Positions 41,955 to 52,642 of a stretch of DNA of 64,000 nt are shown in pieces (position 1 is the stretch's first letter; the number at the start of each line of letters is the position of its first letter). Under the pieces are notes generated by a model, which saw nothing but the letters and a program-made list of their open reading frames with translations, ran no database searches and had not been told where the DNA came from. The position numbers and the translations under genes were made by a program. Source of the stretch: Anaeroplasma bactoclasticum (GTDB lineage Bacteria; Bacillota_I; Bacilli_A; Acholeplasmatales; Anaeroplasmataceae); assembly GCF_003550015.1 (NCBI RefSeq), contig NZ_QXEV01000007.1, forward strand, positions 1-64,000. The letters run 5' to 3'.

Positions 41955-43256
41955 TTATTTTACAACTTTAAGAATTAACTTTGGTTGAATCTTTGTATCT
42001 CCAATAGCATAAGCATCAAAAACACATTTTGTTTCTAAAGAAACATCTTCTTTATTTGCGTGAATATAAGCTAATACTTCGCCCTTTTCTACATAGTCTC
42101 CAACCTTTTTATTTAAAACAATACCAACGGCATGGTCAATCTTATCATCCATCTTAGCTCTACCACCACCTAAATACATAGATGCGTGGCCAATAGCTAG
42201 GGCATCAATTCTTGTAACATATCCATCTTTAGTGGAAGTAACAGGAACGATATATTTTGCCTTAGGGAATTTATCTGGATTTAAAATATATGAAGAATCT
42301 CCACCTTGAGCATCAACTAGCTCAACAAACTTATGTAATGCTTCTTTATTTTCAATTTGTCTTAATGCAAGCTTATAAGCTTCCTCATGGCTTTTCGCAA
42401 GACCTGAATCTAAGATTAATTCTGCAGATACTTCCATACATAATTCTGTAAAATCCTTTGGTCCATGTCCATTTAAAGTATCAATTGCTTCAATTACTTC
42501 TAAAGAATTACCAACTGCCAAGCCTAAAGGTTCATCCATATTTGTAAGCTCTGCACTCATCTTCTTACCACACATCTTACCGATTGATACCATTAATTCA
42601 GCAAGCTTTGTTGCTTGATCTAAATTTTTCATAAATGCACCAGAGCCAACCTTAACATCTAAAGAAATTACATCAGCTCCAGATGCAAGCTTCTTACTCA
42701 TAATAGAAGATGCAATAAGTGGAATAGACTCTACTGTCGCGGTAACATCTCTTAAAGCATAAAGCTTTTTATCTGCAGGGGCTAAATCTGCAGTTTGTCC
42801 AATTAGGGCAATACCAATACGGTTTACCTGATTAATAAAATCTTCTTCTTTTATTCCAATAGTATATCCTGGAATAGATTCAAGCTTATCTAGTGTACCA
42901 CCAGTATGACCTAATCCTCTACCACTCATTTTTGCAAACTTAATACCTAAGGATGCAACAAGTGGTGCAACAACTAAGCTTGTTTTATCTCCTACACCAC
43001 CAGTGGAATGCTTATCTACTTTTACACCATGAATCTTAGATAAGTCTAAAATATCTCCACTATTTAGCATAGCCTTAGTCATCCAAGTCGCTTCCTCATC
43101 ATCCATTCCTTGGAAATATACTGCCATATTAAAGGCACTCATTTGGTAATCTTGTACTGTATCGCCTTTTGTAAATCCATTTACCATGAATTTAATTTCA
43201 TCTTCGGTAAGCTTATTACCATTTCTCTTTTTTTCAATAATATCTACTGCTCTCAT
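41955..43256 (-). CDS. pdp: Pyrimidine-nucleoside phosphorylase
   Basis: A 433-residue enzyme that splits (deoxy)uridine or thymidine with phosphate to base and (deoxy)ribose-1-phosphate for salvage. It shows KHSTGGVGDKTSL (phosphate site), SGRGLGHTGGTLDKLESIPG (the family signature) and SSIMSKKLASGAD. The C-terminal alpha/beta domain is present. The length and the broader-specificity pattern fit Pdp rather than DeoA, but this is not certain. It starts ten bases after pheA. Confidence 0.94.
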   Translation of the reverse strand: MRAVDIIEKKRNGNKLTEDEIKFMVNGFTKGDTVQDYQMSAFNMAVYFQGMDDEEATWMTKAMLNSGDILDLSKIHGVKVDKHSTGGVGDKTSLVVAPLVASLGIKFAKMSGRGLGHTGGTLDKLESIPGYTIGIKEEDFINQVNRIGIALIGQTADLAPADKKLYALRDVTATVESIPLIASSIMSKKLASGADVISLDVKVGSGAFMKNLDQATKLAELMVSIGKMCGKKMSAELTNMDEPLGLAVGNSLEVIEAIDTLNGHGPKDFTELCMEVSAELILDSGLAKSHEEAYKLALRQIENKEALHKFVELVDAQGGDSSYILNPDKFPKAKYIVPVTSTKDGYVTRIDALAIGHASMYLGGGRAKMDDKIDHAVGIVLNKKVGDYVEKGEVLAYIHANKEDVSLETKCVFDAYAIGDTKIQPKLILKVVK

Positions 43257-43266
43257 AAAAAACTCC

Positions 43267-44091
43267 TTAATCTAGGGCATTATATACGCCCAAATTCTCG
43301 ATATCGAAACCTTTTGTTCTAAGCTCTCTTACAAGCTCATTTAAGCACGATACCTCATTAATGCTTAATGAAGCCTCCATATAGAAGTTATATTTGCCTA
43401 AATCTACCTTTGATGGTCTAGATAGAATCGAATTTAGATTGATGTTGTAATCATGAAATTTACTTAAGATATCATAAAGTAAACCAGGACGATCTTCTTT
43501 GGAGAATACAACTAAAGAGGCATTAAGCATTCCTCTTAAGCCAATCATTCTTTTCTCACTTGTAACAATGAAGAATCTTGTTTCATTCTTCATAGAATCG
43601 GCAACATGAGAAATAACTGTTTTATAGTTTCTTTTTTCTAAAACATGAATAGGAATAATAGCACCAAAATTTTCATCTGCCTTATCTAATAAGTCAGCAC
43701 TTTCTACATTACTATCCGTTTTTATGACATTGAAGTCATGTTCTAGTATGAATTCTAAGCATTGGCCAAAGGCTTTAAATTGACAGTAGATGTTTTTAAC
43801 ATTTTTGATATTAGAAGCGTTTGTAACAAACGCAAAATCAATAGATAGCTTTACTTGGTCAATAATGGTTAAATTTCTTTGAATGATTTTATCTAATGCT
43901 TCCATTACAAATCCATCTAAAGTATTTTCAAATGGTAAAATAGCTAGTGTTTCATCATCACAGGCTAAGGCTGTTTTAATGATTGTTGGATAAAATACCT
44001 TTTCAACCGATTTAATATTATGTTCTTTTAAATATTTATCTAAAGCTACATCACAATATGTATTTTTAGGGCCTAATACTGCTATTTTCAT
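43267..44091 (-). CDS. pheA: Prephenate dehydratase with ACT domain
   Basis: A 274-residue protein. The PDT domain converts prephenate to phenylpyruvate: FENTLDGFV, the TRF motif in NETRFFIV, and a C-terminal ACT domain (ASLVVFSKEDRPGLLYDILSKF). The allosteric ESRP motif reads LSRP, so phenylalanine feedback may be altered. The start at 44091 has AAGGAG upstream and overlaps the end of the peptidase gene. Confidence 0.9.
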   Translation of the reverse strand: MKIAVLGPKNTYCDVALDKYLKEHNIKSVEKVFYPTIIKTALACDDETLAILPFENTLDGFVMEALDKIIQRNLTIIDQVKLSIDFAFVTNASNIKNVKNIYCQFKAFGQCLEFILEHDFNVIKTDSNVESADLLDKADENFGAIIPIHVLEKRNYKTVISHVADSMKNETRFFIVTSEKRMIGLRGMLNASLVVFSKEDRPGLLYDILSKFHDYNINLNSILSRPSKVDLGKYNFYMEASLSINEVSCLNELVRELRTKGFDIENLGVYNALD

Positions 44092-44779
44092 ATAGTTCTC
44101 CTTCATATAATGGCTTCATCTTATATGAATCATAAGGAGAGAATGCATATACACTCATTCTCTTATCATCCTTTAAGATATAATATGTATCCTCTTCAAT
44201 TACAACTGCACAATCCTCTTCAATTCCAAAGGATAGTAATCCATATTTTTTTATTTCGTCATTATAAAATATTAAATCTTCATTTTGATAATGAGGGCAC
44301 ATACTAATATTTAAAATTCCTAATCCCTCTACCATCTTATAGTTGTAATTATGGAAATTATCTTGATACATATATTTATCTCCCATAGAGATTTTAGCCA
44401 GTAGCATAGCTCCTGCAGAGGAGCCTACTATTATTTTATTATCTACTGTATGATGTCTTAAAATTTCATCTAGTTTATTTTCTTTGAAATAAGCAATTAA
44501 ATCATCGCTCATTCCACCTCCGATATATAGCATATCGGATTTTTCCAATAACTCCTCAAAGGAGTCTTTATTTTCAAAGGTTAAATCTAAAATATTGCAG
44601 GATAAGCCTTCCATCATTTTATGGAATTTTAGAATAGACTTTTCTATATCCTTAACAGCATATGGACAATATAGCACAGTTGGGGATTCCTTACCAATCT
44701 TTTCTAGTAAGACTCTTTCAATACGATTATTTACTTTTTCACGATTGACCTTACCGCCAATTAATGCATAAATTGCCAT
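44066..44779 (-). CDS. Peptidase S51 family (dipeptidase E-like)
   Basis: A 237-residue serine peptidase fold: nucleophile in VGSSAGAMLLA, GGGMSDDLIAYF before it, and a CPHY-type His later (ISMCPHYQNED). This matches the S51 family, which includes dipeptidase E and cyanophycinase. AGGTG lies before the ATG. It overlaps pheA by 26 bases. A dipeptide-cleaving role is inferred. Confidence 0.85.
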   Translation of the reverse strand: MAIYALIGGKVNREKVNNRIERVLLEKIGKESPTVLYCPYAVKDIEKSILKFHKMMEGLSCNILDLTFENKDSFEELLEKSDMLYIGGGMSDDLIAYFKENKLDEILRHHTVDNKIIVGSSAGAMLLAKISMGDKYMYQDNFHNYNYKMVEGLGILNISMCPHYQNEDLIFYNDEIKKYGLLSFGIEEDCAVVIEEDTYYILKDDKRMSVYAFSPYDSYKMKPLYEGELYENSSIRP

Positions 44780-44787
44780 ATTTACAC

Positions 44788-45432
44788 CTACTTCTTTTCT
44801 GCGACTAACCTATAAATTGGTCCAAGCTTCGACCATTTATCTTCAAATTCCGTGGTGATATTATCTGGATATTTTTCAGTTTCATTATGTAAATCCAAAC
44901 AAATATCATGAAGCTTCCAACCATTATCATTAAAGGATTCTAAAGAGAATTCAAAGAAATGGCGATTATCTGTTTTTTGCTCAATATTTCCATCCTCTTT
45001 TAGAATTATCCTATATTGATCTAAGAATGTCTTAAAAGTTAATCTTCTTTTGGCATGGCACTTCTTAGGCCATGGATCGGAGAAGTTTAAATAAATTTTA
45101 GAAACCTCACCCTTATCAAAGTATTCTGTGATAGATTCTGCATCAATTACAGCAAGTTTTAAATTAGGAATATCATCTAAAATTGCCTTTTCTAGTGCTC
45201 TTAAAAGCACAGAATCAAACTTTTCTAAGGCAACATAATTGATATTTGGATTTCTTTTTGCAAGCTCCATTATGAATTGTCCCTTACCACATCCAATTTC
45301 GATATATAGAGGATTCTCATTTTTAAATAAGCTTTGCCATTTTCCTTTATAGATTTTTGCATCCTCAATATAATATGTATTATTATTTTGAGCTAAACGT
45401 TCTCTTGCGTTCTTTACTTTTCTTAATCTCAT
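44788..45432 (-). CDS. trmB: tRNA (guanine-N7-)-methyltransferase
   Basis: A 214-residue SAM-dependent enzyme that makes m7G46 in tRNA. It shows IEIGCGKGQFIMELA (SAM loop), LNFSDPWPKKCHAKRRLT (the diagnostic TrmB motif) and TDNRHFFEFS. Its ATG shares a base with the stop of the dipeptidase gene (TAATG). Confidence 0.95.
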   Translation of the reverse strand: MRLRKVKNARERLAQNNNTYYIEDAKIYKGKWQSLFKNENPLYIEIGCGKGQFIMELAKRNPNINYVALEKFDSVLLRALEKAILDDIPNLKLAVIDAESITEYFDKGEVSKIYLNFSDPWPKKCHAKRRLTFKTFLDQYRIILKEDGNIEQKTDNRHFFEFSLESFNDNGWKLHDICLDLHNETEKYPDNITTEFEDKWSKLGPIYRLVAEKK

Positions 45433-46781
45433 TATTTTGTTAATTCGTATATAGCCTTAAAGTAAACCTCAACTGCTAAGTCAAAATCACTTTCATATAA
45501 ATATTCATTCGCTATATGACAAACATCCTCTCTTCCTACAACAAGTGGTCCAAAGGCAACGGCCTGGCCAATTTCTCTAGCATAAGTACCACCACCAATA
45601 GTAATTGGTCCATTCGTAGTGTCCTTTGTAACTTCCTTATAAACATCCATAAGCTTTGTAACTAATTCAGATTTAGGGCTTACATAATGTCTTGGGCTAT
45701 TATATAGAATCTTATAGCTATAGCCATATTTTTTAGTGGCATTAGCTACCTTTTCTTCAATTACTTTAAACTGACTATCTAGTGGCACTCTACAGTTAAC
45801 ACCAAATTTAAGCTTTCCATCCTCTATTCTTACTACTGCAAAATTGGAAGTTAAATATTTCATTTCCTCATCATACATATCATAGCCAAGCTTTTTACCC
45901 CAAGTATCTCCTAAGAAATACTCATCCATAAATTTAGCAATTTTGCTATCTGTATATTCATGTAAGAATTCAAATAATATATATGCGGCATTCACTCCAA
46001 TTTCAGGGTTCATAGCGTGTGCTGCAACACCATATGCAATATATTCCCCATTTTGGTATTTACCGTTATAATTCTTATCCTTCAAAAACTTTTCAAACTC
46101 TTTAGAGTAATCACTCTTTAAAGTCATCTTAGCTTCACTAGGCACAACATTATATCTATCTCCTGCAGTAAATGTAAGAATTATATCATCACTAGAATCT
46201 CCATAGATATCATAAGATGTCATTGCCTTTTCGCCATAGATTAGTGGGAAGCAAGCATCAGGAGAAAAACCTAGGGTTGGCTTTTCTTCTTTTTCTAGAT
46301 ATCTTTCTAGACATCTAGAACCAGACTCTTCATCACAACCCATAATTAAGCGAATTCTTCTTTTAGGCTTAAAGCCCATATCTTTTAGCATTTTTAGTGC
46401 AATATAAGAAGCTACAAGTGGCCCTTTATCATCTAAGGAACCTCTTGCAAACATCTTGCCACCATCGAATCTTAATTCAAATGGATTAGAATCCCATTCA
46501 CTCTCATTTACAGGCACAACATCTAAATGAGCAAGTACACCTAAAATTTCATTTCCTTCACCATATTCAATATGGCCTGCATAATTATCGATATTCTTTG
46601 TTATAAAGCCATCAGACTTTCCAACAGATAGGATATATTCTAATGCTTTTTTATTTTCAATACCAAAAGGTGCATCACTATTTTCTTTATATTCATCTAA
46701 AACAGACTTATAAGAAATTAATTTTTTTAAAACCTCAATCGCATAAGGTCTTTCTTTTTTATATAATTCACTAAAATCCAT
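45432..46781 (-). CDS. pepV: M20 family dipeptidase (PepV-like)
   Basis: A 449-residue dinuclear zinc dipeptidase. Metal-site motifs are AHLDVVPV, GSLDDKGP, CDEESGS, and a late VCHIANE; the lid domain lies between. The start at 46781 has GGAGGG upstream; the longer frame passes through the ptsH terminator. It is the first gene of a unit continuing into trmB, the S51 peptidase and pheA. Confidence 0.93.
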   Translation of the reverse strand: MDFSELYKKERPYAIEVLKKLISYKSVLDEYKENSDAPFGIENKKALEYILSVGKSDGFITKNIDNYAGHIEYGEGNEILGVLAHLDVVPVNESEWDSNPFELRFDGGKMFARGSLDDKGPLVASYIALKMLKDMGFKPKRRIRLIMGCDEESGSRCLERYLEKEEKPTLGFSPDACFPLIYGEKAMTSYDIYGDSSDDIILTFTAGDRYNVVPSEAKMTLKSDYSKEFEKFLKDKNYNGKYQNGEYIAYGVAAHAMNPEIGVNAAYILFEFLHEYTDSKIAKFMDEYFLGDTWGKKLGYDMYDEEMKYLTSNFAVVRIEDGKLKFGVNCRVPLDSQFKVIEEKVANATKKYGYSYKILYNSPRHYVSPKSELVTKLMDVYKEVTKDTTNGPITIGGGTYAREIGQAVAFGPLVVGREDVCHIANEYLYESDFDLAVEVYFKAIYELTK

Positions 46782-46797
46782 AATTCCCTCCAAAAAT

Positions 46798-46847
46798 GAA
46801 AAAACAAAACGAATGTTCAACTTTAGGAAACAATTCATTTTGTTTTA
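46798..46847 (-). terminator. Terminator of ptsH
   Basis: Arms AAAACAAAACGAAT (46801-46814) and ATTCATTTTGTTTT (46833-46846) pair with one mismatch; T-run on the minus strand. Confidence 0.65.
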
Positions 46848-46854
46848 ATCCTTC

Positions 46855-47127
46855 TTATAATTCTTTTCCTAATCCTTGTTTAACAAGTGCATCGGTAATC
46901 GCATCCATTGCTTCGATTTCATCTTTACCATCGCACTTAATTTCTATTGTTGTTCCCGCATAAATGCCTAAGGCCATAACACCCATAATGGATTTAAAGT
47001 CTACGGTTTTTCTTAATGCAGTCAATGTAATATTTGATTCAAATACCATTGCGACATTCACTAATGAGGTCGCTGGTCTTGCATGAATACCCGTTTCACT
47101 TGTAATTCTAAAAGATTTTTTAATCAT
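46855..47127 (-). CDS. ptsH: Phosphocarrier protein HPr
   Basis: A 90-residue PTS phosphocarrier. Catalytic His15 is in TGIHARPAT and the regulatory Ser46 in DFKSIMGVM, so it should accept both EI and HPr-kinase phosphorylation. A ribosome binding site (GGAGGG) lies just upstream of the ATG. ptsI is not adjacent; the neighbour is an IIB-like membrane protein. Confidence 0.95.
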   Translation of the reverse strand: MIKKSFRITSETGIHARPATSLVNVAMVFESNITLTALRKTVDFKSIMGVMALGIYAGTTIEIKCDGKDEIEAMDAITDALVKQGLGKEL

Positions 47128-47141
47128 ATCAAATACCCTCC

Positions 47142-47504
47142 CTAAAGAATGTTATCTAAAGCCTTTTTTATAATTTGACTATCTAGTTTGAATAAAGTTT
47201 TGATTATATTACCTGTTACAAATACACCAGATGTAGCAATTGTTTTAATTCCTTCTAAATCCACAGTATCTAAATCAGCTACCTGGAATTTTAATCTGCC
47301 ATTATCTACAGTTACTTCTTCTATATTATCCTTACCACCAAGAAGGTTAATTAAATTATTTGTAAATTCATCATCCACCTTGATGTGCTTAGGTTTATTA
47401 TTTCCTTTTAATACCACAAAGACAATAATTAACACTATTGCTGCTATAACTACTACGCCTATCCCACAAAGTAATGCGATAAACCAAGGTTCCATTTTTA
47501 CCAC
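47142..47504 (-). CDS. Membrane-anchored IIB-like PTS domain lacking the phospho-Cys
   Basis: A 120-residue protein. One N-terminal helix (about 9-32) is followed by a glucose-type EIIB fold: NLINLLGGKDNIEEV and a strand where the usual C-x-T-R-L-R is DNGRLK (Asp67 in place of Cys). It probably cannot carry phosphate. GTG 47504 is preferred because GAGGAGGG lies six bases upstream; the ATG at 47495 is too far. It sits 14 bases before ptsH, suggesting a regulatory or scaffold role with HPr. Confidence 0.75.
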   Translation of the reverse strand: MVKMEPWFIALLCGIGVVVIAAIVLIIVFVVLKGNNKPKHIKVDDEFTNNLINLLGGKDNIEEVTVDNGRLKFQVADLDTVDLEGIKTIATSGVFVTGNIIKTLFKLDSQIIKKALDNIL

Positions 47505-47590
47505 AAATATCCCTCCTCAAATCGAAAGCGTTCCCATAATCCATTATAATTTCTTTTCATAGAATATTCAAGCCTTTTTCTTTATAAAAG

Positions 47591-47610
47591 AAAAGGAACA
47601 CAAGGTGCTC

Positions 47611-47612
<2 letters not shown>
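47591..47612 (-). terminator. Terminator of the ruvA-tgt operon
   Basis: AGGAACAC/GTGCTCCT stem (one G-T pair) overlapping the tgt stop, with a T-rich tail on the minus strand. Confidence 0.6.
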
Positions 47613-49250
<1,638 letters not shown>

Positions 49251-49261
49251 AATATTCTCCT

Positions 49262-50281
49262 TTATTTTATAAACATGGCATCTCCAAAGGAAAAGAATCT
49301 ATATTTTTCCTTAACGGCTTCTTTATAAGCATCTAATATGAATTCTCTTCCAGCAAAGGCAGATACTAGCATAATTAGTGTTGATTTTGGTAAATGGAAA
49401 TTTGTAATCTGTGCATCAATTGCTTTAAATTTATATCCTGGATAAATAAAAATAGATGTATTTGCACAGGTTTCTTTAAATCCATTATCATATGCAGATT
49501 CTAAGGTTCTTGTTGAAGTAGTACCTACCGCAACAATTCTTTTACCATTCTTCTTTGCAAGATTTAATCTTTCTGCAGCCTCTTTAGAAATTTCATAATA
49601 TTCGGAATGCATCACATGATTTGTTAAATCTTCTTCCTCTACTGGACGGAATGTACCAAGGCCTACATGCAAAGTAACATAGATTAGTTCTACTCCCTTT
49701 TCTTCTAGCTTTTTTAAAATCTCTGGAGTGAAATGTAATCCTGCAGTAGGTGCTGCAGCACTACCTGGGTGCTTCGCATATACCGTTTGATATCTATCCT
49801 TATCTGCTAATTTTTCATGAATATATGGAGGAAGCGGCATTTCACCAAGCTTATCTAGTATTTCAACTAAAATACCATCATATATAAGCTTAAATTTACA
49901 AATACCCTGGTCTTCCTTTTCAATGCATTCTGCCTTTAGCATACCATCTCCAAAGGATATAATTTGGCCAATGTGTACCTTTCTTTGAGGTCTAGCTAGG
50001 GTTTGCCATACATTTTCACCTAAATCCTTTAAAAGTAATACCTCAGTAACTCCACCAGTATCTCTAGTACCAATTAATCTTGCAGGAATTACCTTTGTAT
50101 CATTTAAAACTAAAACATCATTGCTATCAAGATAATCAATAATATCTGTGAAATGCTTATGCTCCCATGTCTTTGTTTTTTTATCTAATACCATTAAACG
50201 AGAAGCTCCTCTATCCTTAAGTGGAGTTTGAGCAATAAGCTCCTCTGGTAAATCATAATCATAATCTGTTGTAAGTATCAT
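49262..50281 (-). CDS. queA: S-adenosylmethionine:tRNA ribosyltransferase-isomerase
   Basis: A 339-residue enzyme converting preQ1-tRNA to epoxyqueuosine-tRNA. It shows [18 protein letters not shown]-like [36 protein letters not shown] and [16 protein letters not shown], all QueA motifs. ATGA overlap with ruvB indicates coupling. Confidence 0.96.
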   Translation of the reverse strand: MILTTDYDYDLPEELIAQTPLKDRGASRLMVLDKKTKTWEHKHFTDIIDYLDSNDVLVLNDTKVIPARLIGTRDTGGVTEVLLLKDLGENVWQTLARPQRKVHIGQIISFGDGMLKAECIEKEDQGICKFKLIYDGILVEILDKLGEMPLPPYIHEKLADKDRYQTVYAKHPGSAAAPTAGLHFTPEILKKLEEKGVELIYVTLHVGLGTFRPVEEEDLTNHVMHSEYYEISKEAAERLNLAKKNGKRIVAVGTTSTRTLESAYDNGFKETCANTSIFIYPGYKFKAIDAQITNFHLPKSTLIMLVSAFAGREFILDAYKEAVKEKYRFFSFGDAMFIK

Positions 50282-51306
50282 GCGAAAATCCCCTTAAAAT
50301 ACTTAATGCCTAATGTTTCATAGGCCTTTTGTGTAGCGATTCTTCCTCTATTGCTTCTTTTGATATATCCTTCTTGTAATAGATATGGCTCATATACATC
50401 TTCGATAGTAGATACCTCTTCAGAGATAGTTGCAGCTAAGGATTCAACTCCAACAGGTCCACCCTGAAATGTTTCTACAATAGCTCTTAAATATCTAAAA
50501 TCTGTATAATCTAATCCATTAGAATCAATACCAAGCTTCTTTAAAGCCTCCTTGCAAATATCTAAAGAAATGATTCCGTCATTTCTAACATCTGCAAAAT
50601 CTCTTACTCTTCTAAATAGACGGTTTGCAATACGTGGTGTACCACGGCTTCTTCTTGCAAGCTCTAAGGAGGCTTCCTTATCAATTTTACAATCGAACAC
50701 CTGGGCTGTTCTTTCAATAATCGTTCTAAGCTCAGGAACTGTATAATAATTCAATCTTAAAACAACACCAAAGCGATCTCTTAATGGTGCAGATAAATCA
50801 CCAAATCTTGTTGTTGCACCAATTAATGTAAATGGTGGTAAATCTACTCGAATACTTCTTGTAGATGAATCCTTACCAACCATAATATCTAATACATAAT
50901 CCTCCATAGCGGAATATAATACTTCCTCAACATATCTTGGAAGACGGTGAATCTCATCAATAAATAGTACGTCGCCTTCTTCTAATGTAGATAATACTGC
51001 AGCTAAATCGCCACTACGCTCTACCGATGGTCCACTAATAACTTTCATATTTACACCAAGCTCGTTAGCAACAATTTGAGCTAAGGTAGTTTTACCTAGT
51101 CCTGGAGGTCCATAAAATAGACAATGGTCTAATGCCTCATTACGCTTTAGAGCTGCCTTAATGTATACTTCAAGCATCTCTTTAGCTTCCTCTTGACCTA
51201 TATATTCCTTTAATCTTTGTGGACGCAAGGATAGCTCGGAGGCTTCATCTGTTATATGCTCATTTGGATCGACGATTCTTTCGTCATCTCGAATCATAGT
51301 TGACAT
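50278..51306 (-). CDS. ruvB: Holliday junction helicase RuvB
   Basis: A 342-residue AAA+ motor for branch migration. It shows Walker [12 protein letters not shown], Walker [12 protein letters not shown], sensor LIGATTRFG and the arginine finger region; a winged-helix C-terminus ends [11 protein letters not shown]. It ends with TGA, showing that TGA is a stop in this genome. Confidence 0.97.
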   Translation of the reverse strand: MSTMIRDDERIVDPNEHITDEASELSLRPQRLKEYIGQEEAKEMLEVYIKAALKRNEALDHCLFYGPPGLGKTTLAQIVANELGVNMKVISGPSVERSGDLAAVLSTLEEGDVLFIDEIHRLPRYVEEVLYSAMEDYVLDIMVGKDSSTRSIRVDLPPFTLIGATTRFGDLSAPLRDRFGVVLRLNYYTVPELRTIIERTAQVFDCKIDKEASLELARRSRGTPRIANRLFRRVRDFADVRNDGIISLDICKEALKKLGIDSNGLDYTDFRYLRAIVETFQGGPVGVESLAATISEEVSTIEDVYEPYLLQEGYIKRSNRGRIATQKAYETLGIKYFKGIFA

Positions 51307-51314
51307 AATACCTC

Positions 51315-51881
51315 CTACTTAGCTAAAAGCTTTAATGCATCCTTAATTAAATCTCCAACCTCTTTATTCGCATCAAGCTTTGATAATACTTTTGTAAGCT
51401 CCTTCTTACCATATCCTAGTGCCATTAATGCTTCTTCTACATCAGACATTTTGGAAGTACCAGAGCCATCCGAAATCAAATCCTCTGTGAAAGTAAGCTT
51501 TCCCTTTAAATCCAAAATAATCTGCTGGCTTGCTTTAGTACCAATACCAGGGAACTTTCTTAAATAAGCATCATTTCTAGATTCTATAGCTCTTATAACC
51601 TCAGATACAGACCCAGAAGCTAAAATAGAAAGTGCACTCTTAGGTCCAATACCAGAAACAGAAATCAGTTTTAAAAATAATTCCTTTTCATCATCAGATA
51701 AGAATCCATATAAATCATTTTGGTCTTCCCTAACATACTGATATGTATAAATTTTATAATCTTCATTAAGTTTAAAATTATATGGATTTGGAACTATAAG
51801 GATATAGCCAATTCCATTATTTTCTTGAATAATATATTTAGGAGTAATCTTCGTTACCCTTCCAATAATATAACCATACAT
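51315..51881 (-). CDS. ruvA: Holliday junction complex protein RuvA
   Basis: A 188-residue junction-binding subunit: an OB fold with YGYIIGRV, two helix-hairpin-helix motifs ([22 protein letters not shown]) and the C-terminal RuvB-interacting domain ([14 protein letters not shown]). The start at 51881 has AAGGTGAT upstream. Confidence 0.95.
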   Translation of the reverse strand: MYGYIIGRVTKITPKYIIQENNGIGYILIVPNPYNFKLNEDYKIYTYQYVREDQNDLYGFLSDDEKELFLKLISVSGIGPKSALSILASGSVSEVIRAIESRNDAYLRKFPGIGTKASQQIILDLKGKLTFTEDLISDGSGTSKMSDVEEALMALGYGKKELTKVLSKLDANKEVGDLIKDALKLLAK

Positions 51882-51951
51882 AAAAATATCACCTTTAACA
51901 TCATACCATAAATAAGTCAAATTTAAAAGTGAAACAAAGTTTCAATTGTTG

Positions 51952-51974
51952 AAAAAAAAGGGATTTTTTCCCTT
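51952..51974 (-). terminator. Terminator of the methyltransferase gene
   Basis: AAGGGA/TCCCTT with T-run on the minus strand, overlapping the stop. Confidence 0.7.
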
Positions 51975-52557
51975 ATTTCTTCAAAAAGACAAAATAGTCC
52001 TTATGGTCTATAAATAATAACCCTGTTTTATTAGCTAAAGCCTCCATAGTTTTCAAATCACAAAAGGAAATATGGGTCGAATCCCTTAAATACCACCAAG
52101 ACTCTAAAGGATATTTTTTAAGCTGTGTCATGATAATAATTCTTCCATTATCATTTAATTTTTGAATCAAATCTAGCATCAAAGAATAGATATCTTTTAT
52201 ATGCTCAAATACTTCAATTAAAATGATTGTATCAAACAAAATATTTGGCATTTTAGGGTAATAATACAAGTCATAATAATAGCATAAAGAATCCCTATTA
52301 ATAATATCTGATAAGGCGTGTATTTGACCACATCCAAAATCTAGTGATACACCTTGAATAGATGGCTTAATTTTTTCATAAACGCCTTCCATATACTTCA
52401 TATATCCCGTATCACAAACATGCATATCATATCTTTCTTTTTCTTCTTTAGAAGAAAGATTAGAAATTTTTCTTAAATATCCGCATTCCTTGCATAACAA
52501 ATATTCATTTTTATTGATTAGAGTTTTTAAAAACTCACCACCACAAAAACAATTCAT
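51973..52557 (-). CDS. Zinc-finger SAM methyltransferase
   Basis: A 194-residue class I methyltransferase with an N-terminal zinc knuckle (CFCGG, CKECGY), SAM motif SLDFGCGQIHAL and FEHIKDIYSL. It lacks the usual long C-terminal region, and the target could be a small molecule or protein. The promoter is divergent from the coiled-coil gene. Confidence 0.8.
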   Translation of the reverse strand: MNCFCGGEFLKTLINKNEYLLCKECGYLRKISNLSSKEEKERYDMHVCDTGYMKYMEGVYEKIKPSIQGVSLDFGCGQIHALSDIINRDSLCYYYDLYYYPKMPNILFDTIILIEVFEHIKDIYSLMLDLIQKLNDNGRIIIMTQLKKYPLESWWYLRDSTHISFCDLKTMEALANKTGLLFIDHKDYFVFLKK

Positions 52558-52577
52558 TTTTAGATAATTCCTTTTTC

Positions 52578-52606
52578 TTTACTATTAGTCAAAAAAATTA
52601 TATAAT
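52578..52606 (+). promoter_or_regulatory. Promoter of the coiled-coil gene
   Basis: TTTACT, 17-base spacer, perfect TATAAT, 37 bases before the ATG. Confidence 0.6.
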
Positions 52607-52642
52607 AATTTTGATATCTTTGCAATGAAGGAGGTGAATCCT

